Shown here: piece after piece, positions 55,299-64,000 of the stretch
Layout of the letters: each line of letters opens with the position of its first letter
How positions within the stretch are numbered: the stretch's first letter is position 1
From: Chryseobacterium daecheongense
Lineage (GTDB): Bacteria > Bacteroidota > Bacteroidia > Flavobacteriales > Weeksellaceae
Length of the DNA: 64,000 nt
Assembly (NCBI GenBank): GCA_027920525.1
Contig: CP115858.1
Coordinates: forward strand, 2,232,001-2,296,000
Direction: 5' to 3'
The notes under the pieces: model-generated
Seen by the model: only the letters and a program-made list of their open reading frames with translations
What the model was told of the DNA's origin: nothing
The model's database searches: none
Translations under genes and position numbers: made by a program

Positions 55299-56729
55299 TT
55301 AAAATTTATCCCAGAAAAGTTTTGTTGTAAGCCTGTCACCGCCAATTGCAGCACTTGCTGCAGCGTAGTTCGTACCATTCGTTGTCGCCTCTGCAGCCGG
55401 ATACTGAAGTCTTACCGGTACTTTTCCATTAGCATTTGGAATTGCAGTTGCAGGCGCAACCAACTGTGGATAATCTAATCTTCTATAGAAATTCCACGAA
55501 GTTACTGCCTGATTATACATAGCTACCCACGCCTGCTCACCAATAGACTTCTTCCAGTTGGACGCATCATAAGGATGAGCAGCTATATATGCAGCTGCGT
55601 CAGCACCCACACCCCATTCAGTAAAGGAAGCAGTGATTGCTTCACCATATAAAGTAGCAGGATTTCCGCCTATACCCCATCTTGCAGCAGCTTCAGCAAG
55701 ATAGAAGGCAACCTCTGTATAGCTTAAAATAACACCAGGAGTAGTTGCAGTATAGGCAAATTCACCAGCATTCGAGAATTCAGAAAACTCACCAGGTGCC
55801 CCAATAACCTGACCTACATAATTACCATCAACATCAGTATAGTACTTAGCAATTCTCGCATCATTAGAGTTATTCATATAATCTACCAACGTTTTACCTG
55901 CAATAAAGTCATCTCTTGAGCCTGTTTCTTGAAACATAGGGTTCTCATTTGGAGATGCTGCTAAATATTGAAATTTACAATCATCCAGAGAAGAAGCCAA
56001 TACTCCACCAGTAATCGCCTTGTTAACTGTTGATTGAGCCAAGGCAGGATTAACATCTGCAAGAGCGATTCCCAATTTTAAAAGCAGTGAATTTCCGAAC
56101 TTTTTCCATTGTGCGTTATTCCCTTTATAAAAGATATCTCCGGAAGCAAACGAGCTTCCTCCAACAACTAAATTATTTAAATCAGTTTCTAATTTACTTA
56201 TCAGAGAAGAATAAATATCAGATGCTTTATCATATTTAGGAAGAGGATATACATCAATATTTAAAGCTTGCGTATAAGGAATATCTCCGTAAGTATCAAC
56301 CAATACCTGATAAGTATAGATCTTCATCATATCCACTATAGCTAATTGATTTGTTTTTTTTGCAGGCCAGGTAGACAATTCCGAAGGTGGTGGTACATAT
56401 GCTTTAATTATCTGCTCTGCCTGGTCTAAATTTTTCAAAACATTTACATAGTTATCAGTCCAGACATTATTGGATACATTCCGATTGGTAAAATCATAAT
56501 TACTTTCATTCACATAAATCGTTTCCTGCCAGTATTGCATCGTCAATCTGAAATTATTCTCATTTACACTTGGCGTATTCATGTAATCACTAAGTTCTTT
56601 TTGTGCAAAAGTAACTAAAGACTCCTGAGTCGTATTATAAGCTGCATGTGGATCCAAATTTACATCATCTCCCGTTGTACATCCTACAAATAAAAGAGCT
56701 AATATTGGTGTTATTATATATTTTTTCAT
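55299..56729 (-). CDS. SusD/RagB-type nutrient-binding outer-membrane lipoprotein, copy 3
   Basis: This 476-residue surface lipoprotein has the signal MKKYIITPILALLFVGC (lipidated C17) followed by acidic residues (TTGDD). It is paralogous to copies 1 and 2 (LTMQYWQETIYVNESNYDFT; LVDTYGDIPYTQALNIDVYP; the ending GGDRLTTKLFWDKF). It is richer in Ala and Gly than its neighbours. It lies 5 bp after susC copy 3. The ligand is unknown. Confidence 0.9.
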   Translation of the reverse strand: MKKYIITPILALLFVGCTTGDDVNLDPHAAYNTTQESLVTFAQKELSDYMNTPSVNENNFRLTMQYWQETIYVNESNYDFTNRNVSNNVWTDNYVNVLKNLDQAEQIIKAYVPPPSELSTWPAKKTNQLAIVDMMKIYTYQVLVDTYGDIPYTQALNIDVYPLPKYDKASDIYSSLISKLETDLNNLVVGGSSFASGDIFYKGNNAQWKKFGNSLLLKLGIALADVNPALAQSTVNKAITGGVLASSLDDCKFQYLAASPNENPMFQETGSRDDFIAGKTLVDYMNNSNDARIAKYYTDVDGNYVGQVIGAPGEFSEFSNAGEFAYTATTPGVILSYTEVAFYLAEAAARWGIGGNPATLYGEAITASFTEWGVGADAAAYIAAHPYDASNWKKSIGEQAWVAMYNQAVTSWNFYRRLDYPQLVAPATAIPNANGKVPVRLQYPAAEATTNGTNYAAASAAIGGDRLTTKLFWDKF

Positions 56730-56734
56730 ATTCT

Positions 56735-59700
56735 TTAAAAATTAACTTTTACATTAAACGAAATGTTTCTTGTTGCTGGCATAGGACCAGATTGATACCC
56801 TTGAATATTACCTGAAGACAGCCCTGCTTCCGGATCTGAATATGGTAAATTCTTATGCATAATCCATAGATTATTCCCAATTAAACTCACTGACATTCCC
56901 TGTATAAATTTAGAATTGAAAAAATCTTTATCAAATCTATAGGTGATAGAAACCTCTCTTAATTTTATAAAGCTGGCATCATAAACAAAAGCAGCTCCCG
57001 GAAGATCTGTTCCCAGTACCTGGCTTGATTGTGATTTATCCAATCTTATTGTATTTGGAATATAGCTACCTGGGTTATTAGGATCTTGCATTACACCTGG
57101 TAGTATGACCCCTCCACCATTTGCTAAAGTATTTCGAATTGGATTTCCAAGATCATTTATTCCTACAGAATCAGGATAAACACCTGTTCCATATCCATAG
57201 AACTGATCTAATGAATATACTTTACCTCCTTTTTTCCAATCAATTAAAAAACTTAATGAAAAGTTCTTATAGCTAATTGTATTATTTAAACCTGCAGTCC
57301 ACTTCGCTTGAAAACTTCCCTGATTATACGTCGGCGTATCCGTTACTAAATAAGCTCCATTTGCACCAACAATTGGTTGTCCATTCGAATCTCTCACATA
57401 ATCAGAAGTCCAGATTGAACCATAATCTCCATTTAAAGGAGCATTAATACTTACACCACCCTGTGATCTACCCATCGTTATATTTTCAATTCCCGGGCTA
57501 AGAGCCGTAACTTTTGTCCATGGATTTGACCAGTTTAAATTAAGATCCCATGAAAAATTACTTGTTTTAATTGGTGTTGCATTAATGGATACTTCAAAAC
57601 CCTTTGTAGTTAATTCTCCTGCATTTTGAGTTTTAGCAATAGCGCCGTTTGCAAAAGATACTGGTAAAGGTAAAATTTGATCGAAGGCTTTATTACGGAA
57701 CCAGGCAACATCAAAGCCTAGGCGGTTTTTAAACATTCTTGCCTCAATTCCGAATTCTATATTTTTCAAACTCTGAGACCTTAATTCAAAATTTCTTAAC
57801 GTTGTATTATATGCATAAACAGGAATATCTCCATAAGAAGGCTGGCTGAAATATCTATTCAATAGTTGATCAGCTTGAGTATCTGAACCCACCTCAGCAT
57901 AAGCAGCTCGAATCTTACCAAAGTTAAGCCATTTAGCATTGATAAGATTAGAAAATACAACACTGGCAGATAATGATGGATACCAGTACACTGCATCATT
58001 TTCAGGCAATGCCGTAGACTGATCTCTTCTGTACGTCCCTTCTAAATAGTAGGTATTTTTATAACCTAATGAAATCTGAGCAAAAGCACCATAAACATAT
58101 TTGGAAACATCTGAAATCAATGGTCTAACTGGGGAAGATGCTGAATTGGCGATTGTATAAATACCTGGAATGTATAATCCTCCTGAGGTCGATTGTTGAT
58201 TTGAATATACTTTCTGAACATTAATATTTCCTCCTAACAACGCATTAATATTGAAATCATCGGTAATATTCTTTTTATAGGTACCAATGAAATCATAATT
58301 TGTTTCAGAAAATTTATATTGACTTGTGGCATAACCTGAAGGTTGATCAACAGTTCCATTGAGTCCAAAATCATTTCCAATATAAGACCCTACTGCTTTC
58401 CTGTCTTCCGTTATCATTGTATAACCATCTCTTCCCATACGGAAAAGTAAATTGATATCCTTTGTAACATCATAATTTAAACTAAAATTTCCAGCAAACC
58501 TATCCCTTGAATCATTCTGATAATTCTGGTATCGCTGAAAATAAGGGTTATCCCAAAAAGCCGGAGTTAAGTCCGTAATACTTTTCATGTTCCAAGTATA
58601 ATTTTTATACGATCCCATGTAGAGATTTCGCAAATCATTTATATCAACATTTGTTGGCCACCATTGTCTAAAATTGGTCATAATATTATCATTATACCCT
58701 GTAGTATTACGCCCAACTGTCTTTTGAGTTACATAATTTGCATAAAAATTTGCTGTTAATTTATCTGTGAGTTTGTATGATGCATTTCCACTAAAGTTAT
58801 TTTTTATAAGTGAGCTATTAGGCATAATATCTGTGGCATCAGTATTTGCATAACTCAATCGGTAAGTTGCTTTTTCGTCACCTCCACTAAAGGAAAGGGT
58901 ATTTACATAATTGGTTCCAGTATTAAAAAATTTAATAGGCCCATTTTTTGCGATTTGCCAAGGCGTTCTTTGTCCTTCAGTTGGAGAACCCGGTATAAAT
59001 GCCCCATATTGCCAAACCATGGAACCATCATATGCGGATCCGTAAGAAGCATCATTTCCGAAAACAACCCTTGGACTTCCCTGGTATAAAGCACTGCTAA
59101 AACTGTTACCCGTATACCCTTGCCCATACTGTGTTTGGTATTTAGGGAAAGTAGATCTGTCAACTGTTGACATAGTAATGGAACTTGAGAACTCCATTCC
59201 TATCCCTTCCTTATTTTTCTTTCCTCTTTTAGTTGTAATAATAATAGCTCCATTTTGGGCCCTGGAACCATAAAGAGCAGTCGCTGCAGCTCCCTTAAGT
59301 ACATTTAAAGTTTCGATATCATTTGGATTAATATCAGCAACTGAGCTTCCGTAATCATACCCACCACCACCAGTCGCCTGATTGGCCGTGTTTATATTTT
59401 TATTTAGGATAGGAACTCCATCTACAACAAAAAGAGCTTGATTATCTCCCAAGAGAGATTTATATCCTCTTGTAACAACATTTATAGAACCTCCAAAGTT
59501 TGTACTCTGTTTAATTTCCAGACCTGCTACTTTACCCGATAAGTTGTTTAGAAAGTTGGTGGTAGGATTTTTATTTACAGCATCTCCTTTTACTTCTTGA
59601 GTTGCATAACCGAGAGATTTCTTTTCTCTTTTAATACCGAGGGCTGTCACTACAACACCTTCAATATCTTGCGTTCTTACAGTGTCACTTTTCTTTTGCT

Positions 59701-59767
59701 GAGCATTAGCAACAGCTATAGATGAGGACAATACTACAATCAGAACAGCTGATGTTATTTTCTTCAT
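56735..59767 (-). CDS. SusC/RagA family TonB-linked outer-membrane transporter, copy 3
   Basis: This 1010-residue TonB-dependent transporter has the signal MKKITSAVLIVVLSSSIAVA. The TonB-box region is DIEGVVVTALGIKREKKSLG, identical in this stretch to copy 2. The plug shows LSGKVAGLEIKQSTNFGGSI and LNVLKGAAATALYGSRAQNG, and the barrel ends in ...FNVKVNF. The N-terminal CarboxypepD_reg-like extension is absent again. The promoter block at 59790-59820 matches copies 1 and 2. It is transcribed with the susD 5 bp downstream. Confidence 0.95.
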   Translation of the reverse strand: MKKITSAVLIVVLSSSIAVANAQQKKSDTVRTQDIEGVVVTALGIKREKKSLGYATQEVKGDAVNKNPTTNFLNNLSGKVAGLEIKQSTNFGGSINVVTRGYKSLLGDNQALFVVDGVPILNKNINTANQATGGGGYDYGSSVADINPNDIETLNVLKGAAATALYGSRAQNGAIIITTKRGKKNKEGIGMEFSSSITMSTVDRSTFPKYQTQYGQGYTGNSFSSALYQGSPRVVFGNDASYGSAYDGSMVWQYGAFIPGSPTEGQRTPWQIAKNGPIKFFNTGTNYVNTLSFSGGDEKATYRLSYANTDATDIMPNSSLIKNNFSGNASYKLTDKLTANFYANYVTQKTVGRNTTGYNDNIMTNFRQWWPTNVDINDLRNLYMGSYKNYTWNMKSITDLTPAFWDNPYFQRYQNYQNDSRDRFAGNFSLNYDVTKDINLLFRMGRDGYTMITEDRKAVGSYIGNDFGLNGTVDQPSGYATSQYKFSETNYDFIGTYKKNITDDFNINALLGGNINVQKVYSNQQSTSGGLYIPGIYTIANSASSPVRPLISDVSKYVYGAFAQISLGYKNTYYLEGTYRRDQSTALPENDAVYWYPSLSASVVFSNLINAKWLNFGKIRAAYAEVGSDTQADQLLNRYFSQPSYGDIPVYAYNTTLRNFELRSQSLKNIEFGIEARMFKNRLGFDVAWFRNKAFDQILPLPVSFANGAIAKTQNAGELTTKGFEVSINATPIKTSNFSWDLNLNWSNPWTKVTALSPGIENITMGRSQGGVSINAPLNGDYGSIWTSDYVRDSNGQPIVGANGAYLVTDTPTYNQGSFQAKWTAGLNNTISYKNFSLSFLIDWKKGGKVYSLDQFYGYGTGVYPDSVGINDLGNPIRNTLANGGGVILPGVMQDPNNPGSYIPNTIRLDKSQSSQVLGTDLPGAAFVYDASFIKLREVSITYRFDKDFFNSKFIQGMSVSLIGNNLWIMHKNLPYSDPEAGLSSGNIQGYQSGPMPATRNISFNVKVNF

Positions 59768-59789
59768 ATTAAATTAATTTTGTGATACT

Positions 59790-59820
59790 ACAAATTTGTA
59801 AAACTTTCTTAATAACACAA
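59790..59820 (-). promoter_or_regulatory. Shared-type promoter of susC copy 3
   Basis: On the minus strand, TTG (59820-59818) in CTTTTG, 19 nt, then ACAAATTTGT (59799-59790) are present, about 23 nt before the ATG. Confidence 0.65.
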
Positions 59821-60200
59821 AAGAAAATAGTAAAAAATTAACAATACTTTAATAATCACCAAAAATAAACATCATTAAATAGTTAATTTGTGTTAAAATT
59901 TAAATATTTAATGAAAATGATATACTTAATAGCCTAAATAATTACTGAAATAAGACTAGTCTACAAAAATACTACACTAAATCAATAAAAAGTGATATAA
60001 ATGCAATAAAAACAAGAGAGACACAAAATAACTATTTAACAAACAATCACTTACAAAATAATTATAAAAATTAAAAGAAAGATTAATACACCTGAATAGT
60101 TATAAAAATGAGCAACCATATAGATACGATGATTTGCATAATAAATATTTTTTTCAATTAATTTATTAATATTAGTATAAATTATGAAAACAATGAACTA
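59821..60200. other. A+T-rich intergenic region between susC copy 3 and susD copy 4
   Basis: Part of a 485-bp gap. No ORF, RNA gene or repeat can be supported. It consists mainly of A/T-rich sequence between a promoter and a terminator. Confidence 0.6.
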
Positions 60201-60226
60201 AAAAAACCGCCAAAAAGCGGTTTTTT
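60201..60226 (-). terminator. Terminator of susD copy 4
   Basis: AAAAAACCGC and GCGGTTTTTT form a perfect 10-bp stem around a 6-nt loop, ending 26 bp beyond the susD stop. Confidence 0.88.
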
Positions 60227-60252
60227 AAATATATTAAAAAATATTCTAGAAT

Positions 60253-61875
60253 TTAATTTTGATTCCAGAAAGGAGTGTATTGATTTTTTGTAAATACAAC
60301 ATCACTCGCAATATTTGGAACATTTGCAGAGTTCGTTGCAAACTCAGAGTTAGGATAAACTAACCTATATGGTCTTCTTGGCTTAACTGCATTTACAGCC
60401 ACAGGGTTATATGGAAGCTCTGTCCTATTATACTCTATATACATTTCAGTAGGGTTTACATTTGTAAGCGCTAACCATTTTTGCGTCATAATGGCTTCCA
60501 TTTTTTGAGCATCAGTTCCTACCCATCCCAATCCCGGCTTAGCAGAGATCGCTGTAAGATAAGAACTTACAGTACCAGGTGCAATCCCCATCCAAGTACA
60601 AGAAGCTGTAATTGCATCATTAAAACTAGCTTGCCCCCCTGTAAACAATGAAGGATATTTTAACGAAGCTTCAGTTAGTAAAAGCTTTGTTTCCGCGAGC
60701 GACATTACTACTCCACCTTTTGTATTAGCAGCATTAAGTATAGCTCCGGCACTACCTGACGTAGTTCCAAAAATACCTCCAAATAATTTCGAAACAGTCT
60801 GATTGTCAGTTGGCGCGCCTGGCTGACCTGACGTAGCGCCCTGTCTTACGCCTTTTACCCTAACACTTCCATTATAATTTACACGTGTAAATAGTCTAGA
60901 ACCTCTAGGATCAGTAATTCCATTAAATTTTTGATATTCTGCAATCGTACTATTTTCAACATTCCCATTTAAAGCAATTGCCAGATGTTCAGAAGATGTA
61001 AGCACTATATGATTCGTTACCTCCGTAGGCGTTGAATTAAAAAAATAGTTAAATGCTACAGGATTTAATTTATCATTATTAGCTGTTGAATAACCAGGAT
61101 TCTCTACAACGTCTACCGTTAATAAGCCTGCCCCATTACTCGTAGCAGTACTCAGTGAAGCCAATTGATTATTTCGGTATGTAGCTAAATCACCAGTAAC
61201 TTTTGACATTCTTAACAAAAATCTAAGCTTAACAGTGTATGCAAAAGATTTCCATTTGTTCATATCTCCTCCAAAAATAATATCCTTAGATCCAGGATTG
61301 GCAGCGTCAGGATTATTTGCATTTATTAAGGTTACCGCTTCATCTAAATTGGAAATAAGCGATTTATAAATATCTACATCTTTGTCATATTTTGGAGCAA
61401 GGTTAGCTTGGCCTTTAAACGCTTCAGTATATGGAGCATTACCGTATAAATCCACAATATATTGCATATAGAAGGCCTTCATAATTTTTGCCATGGCAAC
61501 ATATTTATCCTGTACATGTTTTTCATTAGGATATTTCTCAATCGCTACAAAATTATTAACATTTTGATAGATATTATCCCAAATACCATCATAAAACTGA
61601 CTGTTTACCGCGGACAAAGAAAATTCATTTGTATATAAACCTCCATAATGATATACGTCGCCAGCCCAAGAGTTCATCATTAGATTCCCAAACTGCATCA
61701 TATCTCCAGCTTGCGCTCTGTAAGACTGCGCAACTGCCCCAGGAAATATTAATTCAGGAGTAATATTTTCTGCATGGATATCATTTGGATTTTCATTAAT
61801 ATCCAAATAATTATTACAAGACGTTAAAGATGCAGCCACAATAAGTGACGAAATTATATATTTAATTTTGTTCAT
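60253..61875 (-). CDS. SusD/RagB-type nutrient-binding outer-membrane lipoprotein, copy 4 (longer type)
   Basis: This 540-residue surface lipoprotein has the signal MNKIKYIISSLIVAASLTSC (lipidated C20). NYLDINENPNDIHAENITPE follows, the usual SusD start. It is about 65 residues longer than copies 1-3 and has a different C-terminus, so it belongs to a separate lineage. The helical core is seen in YIVDLYGNAPYTEAFKGQAN and GGDMNKWKSFAYTVKLRFLL. It lies 10 bp after the partial susC copy 4. No enzyme gene accompanies the pair inside the window, and the substrate is unknown. Confidence 0.9.
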   Translation of the reverse strand: MNKIKYIISSLIVAASLTSCNNYLDINENPNDIHAENITPELIFPGAVAQSYRAQAGDMMQFGNLMMNSWAGDVYHYGGLYTNEFSLSAVNSQFYDGIWDNIYQNVNNFVAIEKYPNEKHVQDKYVAMAKIMKAFYMQYIVDLYGNAPYTEAFKGQANLAPKYDKDVDIYKSLISNLDEAVTLINANNPDAANPGSKDIIFGGDMNKWKSFAYTVKLRFLLRMSKVTGDLATYRNNQLASLSTATSNGAGLLTVDVVENPGYSTANNDKLNPVAFNYFFNSTPTEVTNHIVLTSSEHLAIALNGNVENSTIAEYQKFNGITDPRGSRLFTRVNYNGSVRVKGVRQGATSGQPGAPTDNQTVSKLFGGIFGTTSGSAGAILNAANTKGGVVMSLAETKLLLTEASLKYPSLFTGGQASFNDAITASCTWMGIAPGTVSSYLTAISAKPGLGWVGTDAQKMEAIMTQKWLALTNVNPTEMYIEYNRTELPYNPVAVNAVKPRRPYRLVYPNSEFATNSANVPNIASDVVFTKNQYTPFWNQN

Positions 61876-61885
61876 TTTATAATTT

Positions 61886-64000
61886 TTAGAAAGTTATATT
61901 AAAATTAAAACCAAAATTCCTAGCAGTTGGATAACGAGAAACAGCTAAGCTAGCTCCGGTTTGCATTTCAGGATCACCAAAGTTTCTATTATCTTTAGCA
62001 TACACTACAAATGGATTTCTGGCATAAACTCCAATACTCATACTGTTAATAAATGTATTAGAAAGAACTGATTTTGGAATAGCATAACTTAGAGCAATTT
62101 CCCTAATTTTCAATGCTGTACCATCAATTACAAATTCTTCTGCGATATCATCTCCATAATTAGTAGTAAAATAATTCACAGCTCCAGCATATGTAGGATC
62201 ATTACCAACAGTAGTTGTGTTAGGAACATAAACGGGATTTGAAGCACTTCCAGTATTCTGAACCGAATTAGGAATAACATATCCTTTAGAACGGTCAAAG
62301 TCAGCCTGTTTTTCCAAAGTTCCTACATATGACATTAAATTTTTCGCTTCAGATACAAAGCTATTTCCAGTTCTATAATCTGCAACTGCACTAAGCGTAA
62401 AACCTTTCACCTTTACAGATGTACTAAACGCTAAAATATAATCAGGATCAAGCTTTCCTAAAACTTTATACTGACTACTTACAACAGGTATTCCTAAATC
62501 ATCTACTATAATTCTACCTTCAGGATCTCTCTGATATGCAGTTCCCATAATTGTATTTGCGCTTCCTCCTAAAACAGCATAAAGTCCAGCTGGAATCCCT
62601 TGTCCTGAAGCTCCTCTAGGAACGGAAGTTGCCCCGTTTTCTAAACTCGTTACAACCGATCTGTACTGAGCATAAGAACCTTTTAAATTCCACTCAAAAT
62701 CTCTAGATTTGAATGGTGTTACTCCTAACTCCAATTCAAAACCTCTGTTTCTCATCGCCCCAGCATTATCCAAAACATTACTAAATCCTGTAGCGTTAGA
62801 CACCCCGCTATTAGTAATCAATCCGTCGGTTTTAGTTTGATACACCGAACCATCAAAAGTAATTCTATCTTTAAAGAATCCTAAACTTAAGTTTCCTTCA
62901 ACCGTATTATTAAATTCTGGTTTTATATCCTGTGATACAGGTGTTGTGTTAATGATATAAGAAGAAAGCGTTCCAAAAGGAAAACCAGTCGGGAAAGCCC
63001 CCACTTCGTCAACTGCATAAGCATCCAATATAGAGTTACCTGTTCTTGTATACCCTCCACTTACTTTTGCATATGTAAGTACACCGCTACTTGTTAAATT
63101 TTTAAATAATTTTGTAGGAATAAATGATGCCCCAACTGAATAATAAGGATACCCTTCATTTCTCATAGGCTTTGGAGCCTGCCCTACTATTGGCGTTTCT
63201 CGAATACTTAAAACAGAAGATTGTTCATATCTAAATGTTGCATTAAGGAAAAGATAATCCTTATAGCCTAGATCTAAATTAGAAAACCATGCAACGCTTC
63301 TTTTTCTCATCATTCCATTTTCAAGATTATACCATGGAGTTGAGTTCAGAACGTTTTGAATATTATACCATCCCGGGATTTGTAAATTGGTACCACCCAC
63401 TTGAGCATAATCCTCTTTTGCATCCTGCATATTATTACCCAAATTAAGTTTGAAATTCAAATCATCCGTTAGGTCATAATTAAAGTTTAACATTAAATCA
63501 CCATAATATTTCCAGGCTTTAGTTACTGATTTATTATAAGCTGATGCAATAGCTGCAGAACCATAATCTAAAAAGTTAGTCCCATCATATGGAGTTCCAG
63601 TATTAGTATATGGTCTTACATTCCCTGCATTATAAGCATCAGTATGGGTCTCTGTAATACTTGACACAGTAGACATATTTCCAGTATACGTAAGACTAAT
63701 ATTCTTGTTAAATTCGTAACCTAATGAAACAATACCATTAAACGTTGTTGTGTTGTTATCATTACGTAGATGATCTCTTAACCAGTAGGGGCTATAAGAG
63801 AATCCGGTCCAGTGTCCGTCCATTCCTCCAGCTTCGTATCTTCTAACATCAATATTGGTAGGAGTCTGAATCAATTGTCCAAAAAGATTACCTCCTGTTT
63901 GCGATGTATTTTGATCGATAAGATTAAATGTAGCGTCAATCCTTAATTTACCTAACTGCTTTCCTCCTTTATAGAAGAATGTATTTCTTTTAAGCTTGTC
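61886..64000 (-). CDS. SusC/RagA family TonB-linked outer-membrane transporter, copy 4 (N-terminus outside window)
   Basis: The frame is open to the right edge, giving 704 residues of the C-terminal barrel. The signal peptide, TonB box and most of the plug lie beyond 64000. The apparent Met at 63874 is a TTG inside the gene, not a start. Barrel landmarks include YPYYSVGASFIPTKLFKNL, RGFELELGVTPFKSRDFEWN and GDPEMQTGASLAVSRYPTAR, ending in FGFNFNITF with a C-terminal Phe. Its sequence is clearly more distant from copies 1-3 than those are from each other. The susD follows after 10 bp. Confidence 0.93.
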   Translation of the reverse strand, partial: DKLKRNTFFYKGGKQLGKLRIDATFNLIDQNTSQTGGNLFGQLIQTPTNIDVRRYEAGGMDGHWTGFSYSPYWLRDHLRNDNNTTTFNGIVSLGYEFNKNISLTYTGNMSTVSSITETHTDAYNAGNVRPYTNTGTPYDGTNFLDYGSAAIASAYNKSVTKAWKYYGDLMLNFNYDLTDDLNFKLNLGNNMQDAKEDYAQVGGTNLQIPGWYNIQNVLNSTPWYNLENGMMRKRSVAWFSNLDLGYKDYLFLNATFRYEQSSVLSIRETPIVGQAPKPMRNEGYPYYSVGASFIPTKLFKNLTSSGVLTYAKVSGGYTRTGNSILDAYAVDEVGAFPTGFPFGTLSSYIINTTPVSQDIKPEFNNTVEGNLSLGFFKDRITFDGSVYQTKTDGLITNSGVSNATGFSNVLDNAGAMRNRGFELELGVTPFKSRDFEWNLKGSYAQYRSVVTSLENGATSVPRGASGQGIPAGLYAVLGGSANTIMGTAYQRDPEGRIIVDDLGIPVVSSQYKVLGKLDPDYILAFSTSVKVKGFTLSAVADYRTGNSFVSEAKNLMSYVGTLEKQADFDRSKGYVIPNSVQNTGSASNPVYVPNTTTVGNDPTYAGAVNYFTTNYGDDIAEEFVIDGTALKIREIALSYAIPKSVLSNTFINSMSIGVYARNPFVVYAKDNRNFGDPEMQTGASLAVSRYPTARNFGFNFNITF

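Noticed and set aside
60812..60819. GGCGCGCC words at 15671 and 60812 as possible mobile-element or cloning-site scars.
   Set aside because: Each fits its local context (one inside susD coding sequence in frame), with no flanking duplications or vector sequence.
63800..63874. A start for susC copy 4 at 63874.
   Set aside because: The codon is TTG within an open frame that continues to the window edge with barrel-type sequence. The gene is truncated by the window, not by a real start.

Overview
The window reads as chromosomal DNA of a Bacteroidota bacterium of class Flavobacteriia, most likely Chryseobacterium or a close Weeksellaceae relative. This is inferred from the low G+C content, promoters of the Bacteroidota type (TTG, about 19 nt, TAnnTTTG), paired SusC/SusD outer-membrane systems, a fused CcoNO oxidase subunit, a class II HMG-CoA reductase and a lipoprotein form of TamA. 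The genus is a judgement from protein appearance, not a database result.

Positions 1-15.6 kb are mostly housekeeping. They hold the end of an outer-membrane barrel gene, a 1-Cys peroxiredoxin, an MscS channel and sucC. A leftward operon follows (HMG-CoA reductase, a 51-residue membrane protein, a DUF423 protein, a ClC-type channel). Next come a radical-SAM gene and its usual DNA-repair-type partner with a lipoprotein behind them, then pfkA-gapA, a LuxR-type regulator, an MpaB-like oxygenase and recA. Positions 15.6-31.6 kb hold an 11-copy octamer repeat, an S9 peptidase, htpG and a small regulator/lipoprotein/membrane-protein locus. They continue with an alkyltransferase-like protein, a leftward operon (AMP ligase, ArfB, barrel protein, deoxyhypusine-synthase-like enzyme) and two tandem tRNA-Gln genes. 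A secreted agmatine-deiminase-like enzyme with a partner protein, an AraC regulator, an amino-acid permease and a second XRE regulator complete the region.

Positions 31.7-45.3 kb carry the respiratory and envelope genes: ccoNO-ccoP (cbb3 oxidase), a structured RNA or terminator, the tamB-tamL-yihY run (envelope biogenesis), and argS on the opposite strand. Positions 45.4-64.0 kb are four consecutive susC-susD pairs, all on the minus strand. The last SusC runs off the window edge. The three complete pairs are paralogous, share a near-identical promoter block 20-25 nt upstream of each susC, and each ends in its own hairpin terminator. No hydrolase or sigma/anti-sigma gene accompanies them, so their substrates cannot be read from this sequence.

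I found no phage, insertion sequence, CRISPR array or obvious defence island. The points most worth a second look are the Ala-for-Cys alkyltransferase-like protein, the bacterial deoxyhypusine-synthase homologue that keeps the catalytic lysine, and the XRE-controlled glycine-rich lipoprotein locus. Others are the exported deiminase pair, the tamB-tamL-yihY linkage, two small ORFs (51 and 48 aa), and the shared susC promoters.
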